Shown here piece by piece: positions 14,357 through 22,986 of a stretch of 64,000 bases of DNA (position 1 is its first letter; each line of letters opens with the position of its first letter). Source of the stretch: Aliidiomarina minuta (GTDB lineage: Bacteria; Pseudomonadota; Gammaproteobacteria; Enterobacterales; Alteromonadaceae); the NCBI RefSeq assembly GCF_003987145.1, contig NZ_PIPL01000001.1, positions 310,001 through 374,000 on the forward strand, given 5' to 3'. Under the pieces are notes generated by a model that ran no database searches, was not told the origin of the DNA, and saw only the letters and a program-made list of their open reading frames with translations. The position numbers and the translations under genes are program-made.

Positions 14357-15793
14357 ATGAGTGAACAAATCGATCAGGCGTTATCGCGCAAGTATGATGC
14401 TGGATTCGTTTCTGAAATCGAATCTGAAACTTTTCCCATAGGTTTGGATGAAGACGTTATTCGACGCATTTCGGCTATGAAAGAAGAGCCGGAGTGGATG
14501 CTTGAGTGGCGCCTTAAGGCTTATCATGCCTGGCTGAAGATGGACGAGCCAGAATGGGCCCATGTCGATTATCCAAGAATGGATTATCAGAGCATTTCTT
14601 ATTACTCAGCGCCGAAAAGCATGAAAGACAAACCTCAGTCACTGGACGAGGTCGACCCTGAATTGCTGCGTACCTATGAAAAGCTGGGCATTCCTCTGCA
14701 TGAGCAGGAGATGCTGGCCGGAGTAGCGGTTGACGCCGTATTCGATTCGGTTTCTGTGGTAACTACGTTCCGCGCTAAGCTGGAAGAAGCCGGCGTTATT
14801 TTCTGCCCGATTTCAGAAGCCATTAAAAAGTACCCTGAATTAGTGAAAAAATATCTGGGCACCATAGTGCCGCGTTCAGATAACTTTTTTGCCGCACTGA
14901 ATAGTGCTGTATTTACTGATGGTTCTTTTGTTTATATTCCTAAAGGTGTGCGTTGCCCGATGGAACTGTCTACCTATTTCCGTATTAACGAAATGAATAC
15001 CGGGCAGTTTGAACGTACGCTGATTATTGCCGAAGAGGGTAGCCACGTAAGTTACCTGGAAGGCTGTACCGCGCCGCAACGGGATGAAAACCAGCTGCAT
15101 GCTGCGGTGGTTGAGCTGGTTGCGCTGGATAATGCCGAGATCAAATATTCGACAGTACAGAATTGGTACCCGGGCGATGAAAACGGCAAAGGCGGTATTT
15201 ATAACTTCGTAACCAAACGTGGTTTATGTGAAACCAACGCCAAGATCTCCTGGACTCAGGTAGAAACCGGTTCCGCGGTTACCTGGAAATACCCAAGCTG
15301 TATTTTAAAAGGTGATAACAGCATCGGCGAATTTTATTCGGTGGCGTTGACCCGCGGCAAACAGCAGGCTGATACCGGCACTAAAATGATTCACCTGGGT
15401 AAGAACACCCGGTCTACCATAGTTTCCAAAGGTATTTCCGCAGGACGCAGTAACAATGCGTATCGTGGCTTAGTGCGTATGGGTCCGAATGCGGAAAATG
15501 CGCGTAACCATACCGAGTGTGATTCTTTGTTAATCGGCGATCTTTGTGGTGCGCATACCTTCCCTTATATCGAAAGTCGCAATCCGTCGGCCATTGTGGA
15601 GCATGAAGCTACTACATCTAAGGTCAGCGATGAGCAGTTATTCTTATGTAAGCAACGTGGCCTGGACGCTGAAAAAGCGGTCTCTATGATAGTCAACGGA
15701 TTCTGTAAAGAAGTATTCCGGGAATTGCCTATGGAGTTCGCTGTTGAAGCGGGCAAATTGCTAGAAATTAGTCTTGAAGGTTCAGTGGGGTAA
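14357..15793 (+). CDS. sufB: Fe-S cluster assembly scaffold protein SufB
   Basis: A 478-residue SufB, the core scaffold of the SufBC2D complex on which [4Fe-4S] clusters are built in the cytoplasm. The characteristic PKGVRCPMELSTYFRIN, YLEGCTAP and NARNHTECDSLLIGD segments are all present, the last in the C-terminal beta-helix. Length is near the usual ~480-495. It is first in the operon sufB-C-D-S-A-T-E, with sufC starting 3 bases after its stop. Confidence 0.97.
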   Translation: MSEQIDQALSRKYDAGFVSEIESETFPIGLDEDVIRRISAMKEEPEWMLEWRLKAYHAWLKMDEPEWAHVDYPRMDYQSISYYSAPKSMKDKPQSLDEVDPELLRTYEKLGIPLHEQEMLAGVAVDAVFDSVSVVTTFRAKLEEAGVIFCPISEAIKKYPELVKKYLGTIVPRSDNFFAALNSAVFTDGSFVYIPKGVRCPMELSTYFRINEMNTGQFERTLIIAEEGSHVSYLEGCTAPQRDENQLHAAVVELVALDNAEIKYSTVQNWYPGDENGKGGIYNFVTKRGLCETNAKISWTQVETGSAVTWKYPSCILKGDNSIGEFYSVALTRGKQQADTGTKMIHLGKNTRSTIVSKGISAGRSNNAYRGLVRMGPNAENARNHTECDSLLIGDLCGAHTFPYIESRNPSAIVEHEATTSKVSDEQLFLCKQRGLDAEKAVSMIVNGFCKEVFRELPMEFAVEAGKLLEISLEGSVG

Positions 15794-15796
15794 TAG

Positions 15797-16564
15797 ATGT
15801 TAAAAGTTAAAAATCTGCAAGCGAGTGTTGAAGGCACTAACATTCTGAAAGGTCTGAACCTTGATATTAAACCTGGTGAAGTACATGCGATCATGGGGCC
15901 GAATGGCTCAGGTAAAAGCACGCTGGGTTATGTGTTAACCGGGCGTGATGGTTACCAGGTGCAGGGCGGTAGTGTTGAGTTTAACGGTAAAGATCTGCTG
16001 GATATGGAAGTCGAAGAGCGTGCCCATGAAGGCCTCTTCCTGGCGTTTCAGTATCCGGTAGAAATTCCCGGCGTCAGCAACATGGAATTTATGAAAGAGT
16101 CAGTCAACGTGGCGCGTCAGCACCGTGGACAGGAAGCTTTAACTGCTGCTGAGTTTTTGAAAAAAGCCAAGGAAGCCTGCAAGCAGGTTGAGTTACCCGT
16201 AGAATTTTTAAAGCGCGGTGTTAACGAAGGTTTCTCCGGTGGTGAGAAAAAGCGCAATGAAATCATGCAAATGATTATGCTTGAACCGCAATTGTGCATT
16301 CTTGATGAGTCGGATTCAGGGCTTGATGTCGACGCATTGCAAGTGGTTGCTAAAGGCGTAAACAGTCAGCGTGACGGCAAACGTAGCTTTATTGTGGTAA
16401 CCCATTATCAGCGTCTGCTGGATTATATTGAACCTGATTTCGTGCACATTCTGTCGCAAGGCAAAATTGTTAAAAGTGGCGATGCTTCACTGGCCAAAGA
16501 AGTGGAAGCTTCTGGTTATGCCTGGCTTGGACAGGAAGCCGAGTCTGAGGAGACCAGTGCATGA
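15797..16564 (+). CDS. sufC: Fe-S cluster assembly ATPase SufC
   Basis: A 255-residue ABC-type ATPase that drives the SufB-SufD conformational change during cluster assembly. Walker A is GPNGSGKST (residues about 36-44), the signature is FSGGEKKRNE, and Walker B is LCILDESDSGLDVDAL, the SufC-specific form with Ser in place of the usual Thr after the Glu. The His switch is in VVTHYQRLLDYI. The ATG overlaps nothing upstream but its stop overlaps the sufD ATG by 4 bases, so translation is coupled. Confidence 0.98.
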   Translation: MLKVKNLQASVEGTNILKGLNLDIKPGEVHAIMGPNGSGKSTLGYVLTGRDGYQVQGGSVEFNGKDLLDMEVEERAHEGLFLAFQYPVEIPGVSNMEFMKESVNVARQHRGQEALTAAEFLKKAKEACKQVELPVEFLKRGVNEGFSGGEKKRNEIMQMIMLEPQLCILDESDSGLDVDALQVVAKGVNSQRDGKRSFIVVTHYQRLLDYIEPDFVHILSQGKIVKSGDASLAKEVEASGYAWLGQEAESEETSA

Positions 16565-17820
16565 GTCAGTGGTTAGCACAAGTCATTGACCGTGCCGCAG
16601 CCGTTGACGACTGGCTGAGTCCGGTACGGGCCGAAGCATTAGCTCAGTTACGTGGTGAAAAGTGGCCGGGACGTCGTACTGAAGCCTGGCGTTATACCTC
16701 GTTGCATCCGGTAGAAAATTTGCAACTGGCTACAAGCGCCAGTTCAGAGCAGACACAGATAGCTGCCATTGAAGGGCTGAATAGCCTGGATATTGTTTTT
16801 GTCGACGGTCAGTTACAAACCGATATTAACAACCTTGAATTACCAGCTGGGGTGACGATCACTTCGTTGTCAGATCCCTCAACAGCGAGCCGAACGGTTG
16901 CTGGTCAGGTCTTTACGCAGGTTAAACCACAACGTCACCTGTTTGGTCTGGTCAATGATGTACTGGCACAGCAAGGCGTAATTATTGATCTTGCCGATGA
17001 CGCCAGCCTGTCGCAGCCGGTGCGTATTGTAAATATCTCCGGTACTGGCGTGGAATCTCACAACCGTGTGATTGTGCGCTTAGGTGCGCGGGCGAAAGCG
17101 ACCATTATTGAACATGGTGAGGGCGCTGCAAGTGGCTTTAATACCGCTTTTGCAGAGTACCTGTTGGGTGAACAGGCTGAACTTGAGCATTATCGTTTCT
17201 CTATGTACAGCGCGGAGAATATCCATATTGGCGGCAGTCATTTCCAATTGGGTACGCGCTCAAAGCTGAACTCTACGTTAGTGGGTTATGGCAGTCAGCT
17301 ATCGCGTCTGGATGTGGATATTCATCATGCGGGCGAGCATGCTTTTGCCAAATTCAATAACATTTACCTGCTGGCAGCGGGCGAACATTTTGATCTGCAT
17401 AGCACTATTGAGCATGCGGTGCCTAATGGCACCACCGAAGAAAATGCGAGGGGCATTATAGGGGACCGGGCGAAAGCTGTGTTTAACGGACGCATCCATA
17501 TTCACCGCGATGCGCAGAAAACATTGGCTGAGCTGAATAACCGTAACCTGCTTTTATCACGTCGGGCACAGATAAACACCAAGCCAGAGCTAGAGATCTA
17601 TGCGGACGATGTGCAGTGTGCCCATGGTGCAACAGTAGCCGAAATAGAAGAAGAAGCGCTGTATTACCTGCGTAGCCGTGGCATTCCACGTAGTCAGGCG
17701 CTGGTAATGCTGAACTTTGGTTTTATTCAGGAATTAGTTGCTCAAATGCCGAATCAGGCGTTGGTGAACTGGTTACAACCGCTGTTAAAAGCGCGTTTCG
17801 AGAGCATGGAGGTCAAATGA
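16561..17820 (+). CDS. sufD: Fe-S cluster assembly protein SufD
   Basis: A 419-residue SufD, the SufB paralogue that completes the SufBC2D complex and is needed for iron entry. The N-terminus carries the SufD-type WPGRRTEAWRYTSL segment. The C-terminal beta-helix includes GEHFDLHSTIEH, KAVFNGRIHIHRDAQKT and EIYADDVQCAHGAT with the conserved Cys and His. It overlaps sufC by 4 bases and sufS by 4 bases, indicating translational coupling through sufC-D-S. Confidence 0.97.
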   Translation: MSQWLAQVIDRAAAVDDWLSPVRAEALAQLRGEKWPGRRTEAWRYTSLHPVENLQLATSASSEQTQIAAIEGLNSLDIVFVDGQLQTDINNLELPAGVTITSLSDPSTASRTVAGQVFTQVKPQRHLFGLVNDVLAQQGVIIDLADDASLSQPVRIVNISGTGVESHNRVIVRLGARAKATIIEHGEGAASGFNTAFAEYLLGEQAELEHYRFSMYSAENIHIGGSHFQLGTRSKLNSTLVGYGSQLSRLDVDIHHAGEHAFAKFNNIYLLAAGEHFDLHSTIEHAVPNGTTEENARGIIGDRAKAVFNGRIHIHRDAQKTLAELNNRNLLLSRRAQINTKPELEIYADDVQCAHGATVAEIEEEALYYLRSRGIPRSQALVMLNFGFIQELVAQMPNQALVNWLQPLLKARFESMEVK

Positions 17821-19034
17821 GCCTGGATGTAGCTCAGTTACGGGCTCAATTTCCGATTTTACAGCGGCAGGTGAATGGTCAGCCATTGGTATATCTGGAT
17901 AATGCGGCAACGACGCAAAAGCCTCAGGCGGTAATAGATGCTATTACTGCGTTCTATACCGAGTGCAATGCCAACGTGCATCGTGGTGCTCACCAGCTTT
18001 CCGATGAAGCAACCCGCCGTTATGAAAAAGCGCGGGAGGTGGTGGCTGCTTTTATTCATGCAGCAGCCCGGGAAGAGGTGATCTGGACCAGCGGTACTAC
18101 AGAAGGCATTAATATCGTAGCCCGGGGCATGTCACAACAGCTGCAGGCTGGTGACGAAGTGATGGTCACAGAGATGGAACATCATGCCAACCTGGTCACC
18201 TGGCAACAGGCCTGTAAGGCTGCTGGGGCCACTTTAAAAGTGGTGCCTATTCATGAAGACGGTGCACTGAACCGTGAAGCATTCAGTGACTTGCTGACTG
18301 ATAAAACACGCATGGTAGCTATGCCACATATTTCTAATGCGCTGGGTACTATTAACCCGGTCAAAGCACTTACGGCTGAAGCCAAGAGTAAAGGCGCGCT
18401 GGTACTGATTGACGGTGCTCAGGGTGTTGCTCATGGTATCGTCGATGTGCAGGATATTGGCTGTGATTTTTATGTGTTTTCAGGCCATAAACTCTTTGGA
18501 CCTACGGGTATCGGAGTGTTATGGGGACGTAAGTCCGTTCTTGAAAACTGGCCAGTATGGTTAACCGGTGGCGAGATGATCGCGACTGTAAGCTATCAGG
18601 ATGCTACCTGGGGTGAATTACCTAATCGTTTAGAAGCAGGCACCCCTAACATTGCCGGTGCTATTGGTTTGGCTGCTGCTATTGAGTGGTTCCAGAGTCT
18701 GGATGTGAGCGCTTTGCAGGTGCATGAAAAAGCCTTGTTAACCCGTGCCACTGAACTGGCAGCCAAGGTACCAGGTCTGCGCATAGTGGGAAGCTCAGCG
18801 AATAAAATTGGCATTTTGAGTTTTATTATCGAAGGCGCCCATCCGGCGGATATTGGCTTTTTACTGGATCGCCAGGGTATTGCTATCCGTACCGGCGATC
18901 ATTGCGCACAACCTTTGATGGAACGCCTGGGCGTACCGGGAACGGCGCGGGCGTCTTTTTCAATATATAATACGTTGGATGAGGTAGAGCAGCTGTTTAT
19001 CGGCATCGATAAAGCTCGCACTATGTTAGGCTAA
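17817..19034 (+). CDS. sufS: Cysteine desulfurase SufS
   Basis: A 405-residue PLP-dependent group II cysteine desulfurase that removes sulfur from cysteine and hands persulfide to SufE. Visible are YLDNAATTQKP near the start, TEMEHHANLVTWQ, VFSGHKLFGPTGIGVLWG (the Schiff-base lysine in SGHK) and the C-terminal active-site Cys in IRTGDHCAQPLM. The short loop around this Cys is typical of SufS rather than IscS. It overlaps sufD by 4 bases; sufA follows after 16 bases. Confidence 0.97.
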   Translation: MSLDVAQLRAQFPILQRQVNGQPLVYLDNAATTQKPQAVIDAITAFYTECNANVHRGAHQLSDEATRRYEKAREVVAAFIHAAAREEVIWTSGTTEGINIVARGMSQQLQAGDEVMVTEMEHHANLVTWQQACKAAGATLKVVPIHEDGALNREAFSDLLTDKTRMVAMPHISNALGTINPVKALTAEAKSKGALVLIDGAQGVAHGIVDVQDIGCDFYVFSGHKLFGPTGIGVLWGRKSVLENWPVWLTGGEMIATVSYQDATWGELPNRLEAGTPNIAGAIGLAAAIEWFQSLDVSALQVHEKALLTRATELAAKVPGLRIVGSSANKIGILSFIIEGAHPADIGFLLDRQGIAIRTGDHCAQPLMERLGVPGTARASFSIYNTLDEVEQLFIGIDKARTMLG

Positions 19035-19050
19035 CAACTGGAGGTGGCTT

Positions 19051-19407
19051 ATGTCTGTAGAAACATTTGTTCCGCAGTCTGCTGTTATTAGCATGACAGA
19101 CACGGCTGTACGTTATTTTGAGAAAAAATTAAGCGAGCAGCCGGGTAAAATTATCCGCTTGGGTACTAAGCTCAGCGGCTGCACAGGTTATGCCTATGTA
19201 CTGGATTTCGCTGATACCGCAGGCGATAATGACGCGTTGGTACCCGTGAGTGATAATCTGAGCATAGCCGTGGATAAAGAAGCACTGGACGTACTGCGCA
19301 ATACTGAAATTGATTACGTCAAAGAAGGCGTTAACGGTATTGTTAAGTTTAATAATCCGAACGTAGTCGACGAATGTGGCTGCGGCGAAAGCTTCAGCGT
19401 TAAATAA
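19051..19407 (+). CDS. sufA: A-type Fe-S carrier protein SufA
   Basis: A 118-residue HesB/IscA/SufA family protein that carries clusters from the Suf scaffold to target apoproteins. The three cluster-binding cysteines are visible: LSGCTGYAY and the C-terminal DECGCGESF pair. A GGAGGTGGCTT ribosome site precedes the ATG. Position within the suf operon supports the SufA name over IscA or ErpA. Confidence 0.93.
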   Translation: MSVETFVPQSAVISMTDTAVRYFEKKLSEQPGKIIRLGTKLSGCTGYAYVLDFADTAGDNDALVPVSDNLSIAVDKEALDVLRNTEIDYVKEGVNGIVKFNNPNVVDECGCGESFSVK

Positions 19408-19408
19408 T

Positions 19409-19939
19409 ATGCAGAATATGGTCTCGACAACGCGCGAATGCAAAGCGCGGCGGGTTCCTACGGGTGAAACCAAAATTATTCCTAAGGGTGAGTTTGTCAC
19501 TATCACTCAGGATTTAGGCGGTAACTATACGGTAACCTGGCAGGGCAATATGTTGCGTATCGACGGTACCGATGCGGATGCACTTGGACGCAAAGCGCAA
19601 ACCCTGGATTTTGCCGAAGCTGACAATGACGAGATTAATCAGGATCAGGTATGGCAGGCACTGGAAAGTGTATTTGACCCTGAAATACCTATTAATCTGG
19701 TTTCTCTCGGGCTTATTTATGATGTCGATATCGACCAGGCTAAGAAACAGGTTAATATAAAGATGACCCTGACGGCTCCAGCCTGTGGCATGGGTCCTGT
19801 GCTGGTCGGTGATGTCGAGTATCGTGTTGCTATGGTACCTAATGTAGAAAAGGTCGACGTAGAACTGGTATTTGATCCGCCCTGGTCGCGGGACATGATG
19901 AGCGAAGAAGCTCAGCTTGAAGCGGGTTTGTTCTTTTAA
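19409..19939 (+). CDS. sufT: SufT family Fe-S assembly protein (DUF59/MIP18-like)
   Basis: A 176-residue protein whose C-terminal half is a DUF59/MIP18 domain: ALESVFDPEIPINLVSLGLI, then MTLTAPACGMGPVL with the conserved Cys, and VELVFDPPWSRDMMSEEA. The N-terminal half is the SufT-specific extension. SufT is an accessory maturation factor that matters under high demand for clusters. The start at ATG 19409 falls one base after the sufA stop; a GTG further upstream would overlap sufA and is not preferred. ATG 19418 is also possible. Confidence 0.93.
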   Translation: MQNMVSTTRECKARRVPTGETKIIPKGEFVTITQDLGGNYTVTWQGNMLRIDGTDADALGRKAQTLDFAEADNDEINQDQVWQALESVFDPEIPINLVSLGLIYDVDIDQAKKQVNIKMTLTAPACGMGPVLVGDVEYRVAMVPNVEKVDVELVFDPPWSRDMMSEEAQLEAGLFF

Positions 19940-19966
19940 CTAATAGATTACAGGTATAGCCACTGA

Positions 19967-20377
19967 ATGAAGTTACCAAGCAGTGAAGAAATAGTAGAGG
20001 ACCTGGCGTTTTTTGACGACTGGGAACAACGCTACCAGTACATTATTGATCTGGGCAAGGGCATTCCAAGATTACCTGAATCTGAGCATAAAGATCAGTA
20101 TAAGGTGCGCGGTTGTCAGAGCAACGTCTGGCTGATTAGTCATCAGCGGGAAGGTCGCTTGCAATTTGAAGTGGATAGCGATGCTATTATTGTGCAGGGA
20201 CTGTTAGCGCTGGTGATGGCCGCTTATAATGATAAAGCGCCTGCGGATATTCTGGCGTTTGATATTGATGATTATTTTGAGCAACTCGATTTAGAACGTC
20301 ATATCAGCCCGACCCGGGGCAATGGTTTGCGTGCTATTGTGGCTAATATTCGTAATCAGGCACAACGAGCCGTATAA
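19967..20377 (+). CDS. sufE: Cysteine desulfuration protein SufE
   Basis: A 136-residue SufE that accepts persulfide from SufS and passes it to SufB. The conserved fold elements DWEQRYQYIIDLGKGIP, KVRGCQSNVWL (catalytic Cys in the RGCQS motif) and SPTRGNGLRAI are present. It closes the suf operon and its stop is 17 bases from the stop of the convergent iscR gene; no intrinsic terminator is obvious in that gap. Confidence 0.96.
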   Translation: MKLPSSEEIVEDLAFFDDWEQRYQYIIDLGKGIPRLPESEHKDQYKVRGCQSNVWLISHQREGRLQFEVDSDAIIVQGLLALVMAAYNDKAPADILAFDIDDYFEQLDLERHISPTRGNGLRAIVANIRNQAQRAV

Positions 20378-20394
20378 CCCATACAGCGTAACCG

Positions 20395-20862
20395 CTAAGA
20401 AGCTATGCTGGTATCTATGCGTAGCTTTTCACTTTTTTGCCGTTCAGCTACCTTTTGCACATCATTTTTAGCCATCAGCTCGCCCAGCGTAATGCTGTCT
20501 AAGAAATCAGAGATGCGATCGCTCAAGTCTGACCATAAATTATGGGTCAGACAGGTGAGGCCGTTCTGGCAATTCGATTTACCCTGACAGCGTGTTGCAT
20601 CAACAGATTCATTAACCGCACGTATGACTTCTCCAACGGAGATCTCATTAGCCACACGACTTAATTTATAGCCGCCACCGGGACCACGAACGCTATCGAC
20701 CAGTTTATGGCGGCGTAAACGGGAAAAAAGCTGCTCAAGATAGGATAATGATATCTCCTGGCGTTCGGAAATATCGGCAAGGGAAACAGGCCCTTTTTGT
20801 GCATGCAAAGCAACATCCAGCATAGCTGTCACCGCGTAGCGGCCCTTAGATGTAAGTCTCAT
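20395..20862 (-). CDS. iscR: Fe-S responsive Rrf2 regulator IscR
   Basis: A 155-residue Rrf2-type winged-helix repressor. It begins MRLTSKGRYAVTAMLDVALH, exactly as IscR does, and has the three cluster cysteines and His in CQGKSNCQNGLTCLTH. The [2Fe-2S] form binds type-1 sites. A longer frame using a TTG at 20925 is rejected because that codon lies inside a probable IscR operator. Unusually the gene sits at the 3' end of the suf operon facing it, rather than heading an isc operon; no isc genes are seen in the window. Confidence 0.95.
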   Translation of the reverse strand: MRLTSKGRYAVTAMLDVALHAQKGPVSLADISERQEISLSYLEQLFSRLRRHKLVDSVRGPGGGYKLSRVANEISVGEVIRAVNESVDATRCQGKSNCQNGLTCLTHNLWSDLSDRISDFLDSITLGELMAKNDVQKVAERQKSEKLRIDTSIAS

Positions 20863-20903
20863 AATCACGTCTGCCCAGGCTGAAATTCTGTTTTGACTAT
20901 GCC

Positions 20904-20929
20904 ATAAACCTAGTGTTTTGGTCAAGTAT
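20904..20929 (-). promoter_or_regulatory. IscR type-1-like site at the iscR promoter
   Basis: Read on the minus strand, ATACTTGACC-AAAAC-ACTAGGTTTAT matches the IscR type-1 pattern and contains a -35 hexamer TTGACC; CATAGT 18 bases on is a plausible -10. It lies 42 bases before the iscR ATG, consistent with autorepression as in E. coli, and matches the site at the suf promoter in layout. Confidence 0.7.
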
Positions 20930-20959
20930 TTAACCTAGTGCTGCAGTCAGGTACTCGAT

Positions 20960-21535
20960 GGGGTTTTGCCGGTTTGGGACAGGTGCCACCAGCCATACGG
21001 TGTTGCCGGTTTTGGGTAGGGCAGGTTCCACCTGCCGCCGGCCCTGCAGCAAAACGGAATGCTTATACGGCAGGCCGAGCCTGCCCTACGCGGGGATCGG
21101 CGGGACAGGTGCCTCCAGCCATACGGTGTTGCCGGTTTTGGGTAGGGCAGGTTCCACCTGCCGCCGGCCCTGCAGCAAAACGGAATGCTTATACGGCAGG
21201 CCGAGCCTGCCCTACGCGGAATTGAACAGGTGCCACCAGCCGTACGGTGTTGCCGGTTTTGGGTAGGGCAGGTTCCACCTGCCGCCGGCCCAGCAGCAAA
21301 ACGGAATGCTTATACGGCAGGCCGAGCCTGCCCTACGCGGAATTGAACAGGTGCCACCAGCCATACGGTGTTGCCGGTTTTGGGTAGGGCAGGTTCCACC
21401 TGCCGCCGGCCCTGCAGCAAGACGGAATGCTTATACGGCAGGCCGAGCCTGCCCTACGCGGAATTGAACAGGTGCCACCAGCCATACGGTGTTGCCGGTT
21501 TTGGGTAGGGCAGGTTCCACCTGCCGCTAGCCCTG
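20960..21535 (-). repeat. Intergenic tandem array of ~121-bp GTAGGGCAGG units (array 1)
   Basis: This ~575-base gene-free stretch between iscR and dbpA holds four nearly identical units plus decayed ends. Unit borders (the terminal CCTGCCCTAC on the plus strand) end at 21089, 21215, 21336 and 21457, giving spacings of 126, 121 and 121. Each unit contains two hairpins, GGCAGGC-tcg-GCCTGCC and GGCAGGT-gga-ACCTGCC, and the whole 90-base core starts and ends with complementary GTAGGGCAGG/CCTGCCCTAC. Read on the minus strand it matches array 2 at 40915-41498. Reading frames crossing it are not genes. Confidence 0.93.
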
Positions 21536-21537
21536 CC

Positions 21538-22917
21538 TTACAAGCTGCGTGCCCGGAAGCTGCGGCCTTTGAGTTTGTCGTTGTTTAATATCTGCAGCGC
21601 TTTGCCGCCTAAACTGCGTTCTACTGCAACATAACTCCACATGCTTTGCAGTTGTATTTTGCCGACTTTGTCAAAAGGGATCTGGTCGTTGCGGGTGAGG
21701 GCACCGACAATATCACCTGGGCGTAATTTATGTTTTTTGCCGCCCTGGATCTGCAGGGTGACCATTAAGGCTTTAGCCGGAGGCTGTTGCAGTACGGCAT
21801 GGTCCGGTAAGGGCAGCAAGTGAATGTCTTCACTGATCTCATCCTGCAATAAGCTCAGCTTGTAGTCATCCTGATGACTGACCAGGGTCAACGCCAGTCC
21901 GCTTTCGCCAGCTCGTCCGGTGCGTCCGATACGATGGGTATGGGTGTCACTGTCGTGTGCCATCTGCACGTTGATCACCATATCCAGTGCGGTAATATCC
22001 AGTCCCCGGGCGGCGACGTCAGTGGCGACCATAATGCGCGCACTTTTATTATTGAACTGAACCAGGGTCTGGTCGCGATCTTTTTGTTCTAAATCGCCGT
22101 GCAATGCCAGTACGCTAAAACCATTAGCTTTTAAGGTCTGGTACAGCTCATGGGTTTCCCGTTTGGTATTGCAAAAAAGCACACAGCTTTCCGGCTGGAA
22201 TTGCTGCAGTAGCAACATAGCCGCCTGCTCACGAGGCGTGCCTTCCAGTTTATAAAACTGCTGCTTTATATTGCTGTGCTGAACTTCGCTTTCGACAGTG
22301 ACCCTGAGTGGTTCCTGCATCAGGCTGCCGGCCAGCTTTTCAATTTGTGGCGGGTAGGTAGCGCTGAATAACAGCGTCTGGCGACTCTCCGGAGTGGCAC
22401 TGATAATAGCTTTCAGATCGTCCTGAAACCCCATATCCAGCATGCGGTCGGCTTCGTCCAGTACCAGCATGGATAATTCAGAAAAGTCGATACGTTCCTG
22501 CTGTAAATGGTCCAGCACCCGGCCAGGAGTACCCACCAGAATATGAGCGCCGTGTTCTAACGACAGGGTCTGAAAACGCGAAGGCACGCCACCACAAAGA
22601 GTCAGTACTTTAATATTGTGCTGAGAACGCCCTAAGCGGCGTATTTCTTCGGCAACCTGTTCGGCCAACTCACGGGTAGGGCAGAGCACCAGGCTTTGCA
22701 CACGAAAGCGTTTGACGTCCAATTTAGCCAGTATGCCAAGGGCAAAGGCGGCGGTTTTGCCCGAACCTGTTTTGGCCTGGGCAATCACATCCTGGCCATT
22801 TAACACCGCAGGCAGGCTTTGCGCCTGAATGGGTGTCATTGCTGAATATTGTAAGTCATTTAAGGTCTGTAACAGCTCACTGGTTAACGGCAAGCTGGAG
22901 AAATCTGTTGCGGACAT
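21538..22917 (-). CDS. dbpA: DEAD-box RNA helicase DbpA
   Basis: A 459-residue ATP-dependent RNA helicase used in 50S ribosome assembly. The Q motif (MTPIQAQSLP), Walker A AKTGSGKT, PTRELAEQ, DEAD (VLDEADRMLD), SAT (FSATYP), ARGLDI and HRIGRTGRAG are all present. The last ~75 residues form the DbpA-specific RNA-binding domain (KHKLRPGDIVGALTRND) that recognises hairpin 92 of 23S rRNA. ATG 22917 is preferred over 22926 because AGCAGGA then lies at proper spacing. Repeat array 1 begins right behind the stop. Confidence 0.96.
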   Translation of the reverse strand: MSATDFSSLPLTSELLQTLNDLQYSAMTPIQAQSLPAVLNGQDVIAQAKTGSGKTAAFALGILAKLDVKRFRVQSLVLCPTRELAEQVAEEIRRLGRSQHNIKVLTLCGGVPSRFQTLSLEHGAHILVGTPGRVLDHLQQERIDFSELSMLVLDEADRMLDMGFQDDLKAIISATPESRQTLLFSATYPPQIEKLAGSLMQEPLRVTVESEVQHSNIKQQFYKLEGTPREQAAMLLLQQFQPESCVLFCNTKRETHELYQTLKANGFSVLALHGDLEQKDRDQTLVQFNNKSARIMVATDVAARGLDITALDMVINVQMAHDSDTHTHRIGRTGRAGESGLALTLVSHQDDYKLSLLQDEISEDIHLLPLPDHAVLQQPPAKALMVTLQIQGGKKHKLRPGDIVGALTRNDQIPFDKVGKIQLQSMWSYVAVERSLGGKALQILNNDKLKGRSFRARSL

Positions 22918-22986
22918 GGTTGTCATCCTGCTGCGCGGGCTGGATGCCCATAGCGCTAAAAACGGCAGTATAACAAACTGGCCGCT

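Noticed and set aside
20863..20925. N-terminal extension of IscR from a TTG codon
   Set aside because: The codon falls inside the IscR operator/-35 element and the extension is absent from the conserved IscR start MRLTSKGRYA.
20938..21266. Two overlapping plus-strand reading frames of 95 and 102 codons
   Set aside because: They run through the 121-bp repeat array, and their products are just repeated translations of the unit (VGQVPPAAGPAA and similar).
20960..21535. Possible CRISPR array
   Set aside because: Units are about 121 bases with no unique spacers and no cas genes nearby; internal hairpins and near-identical full units fit an intergenic repeat element.
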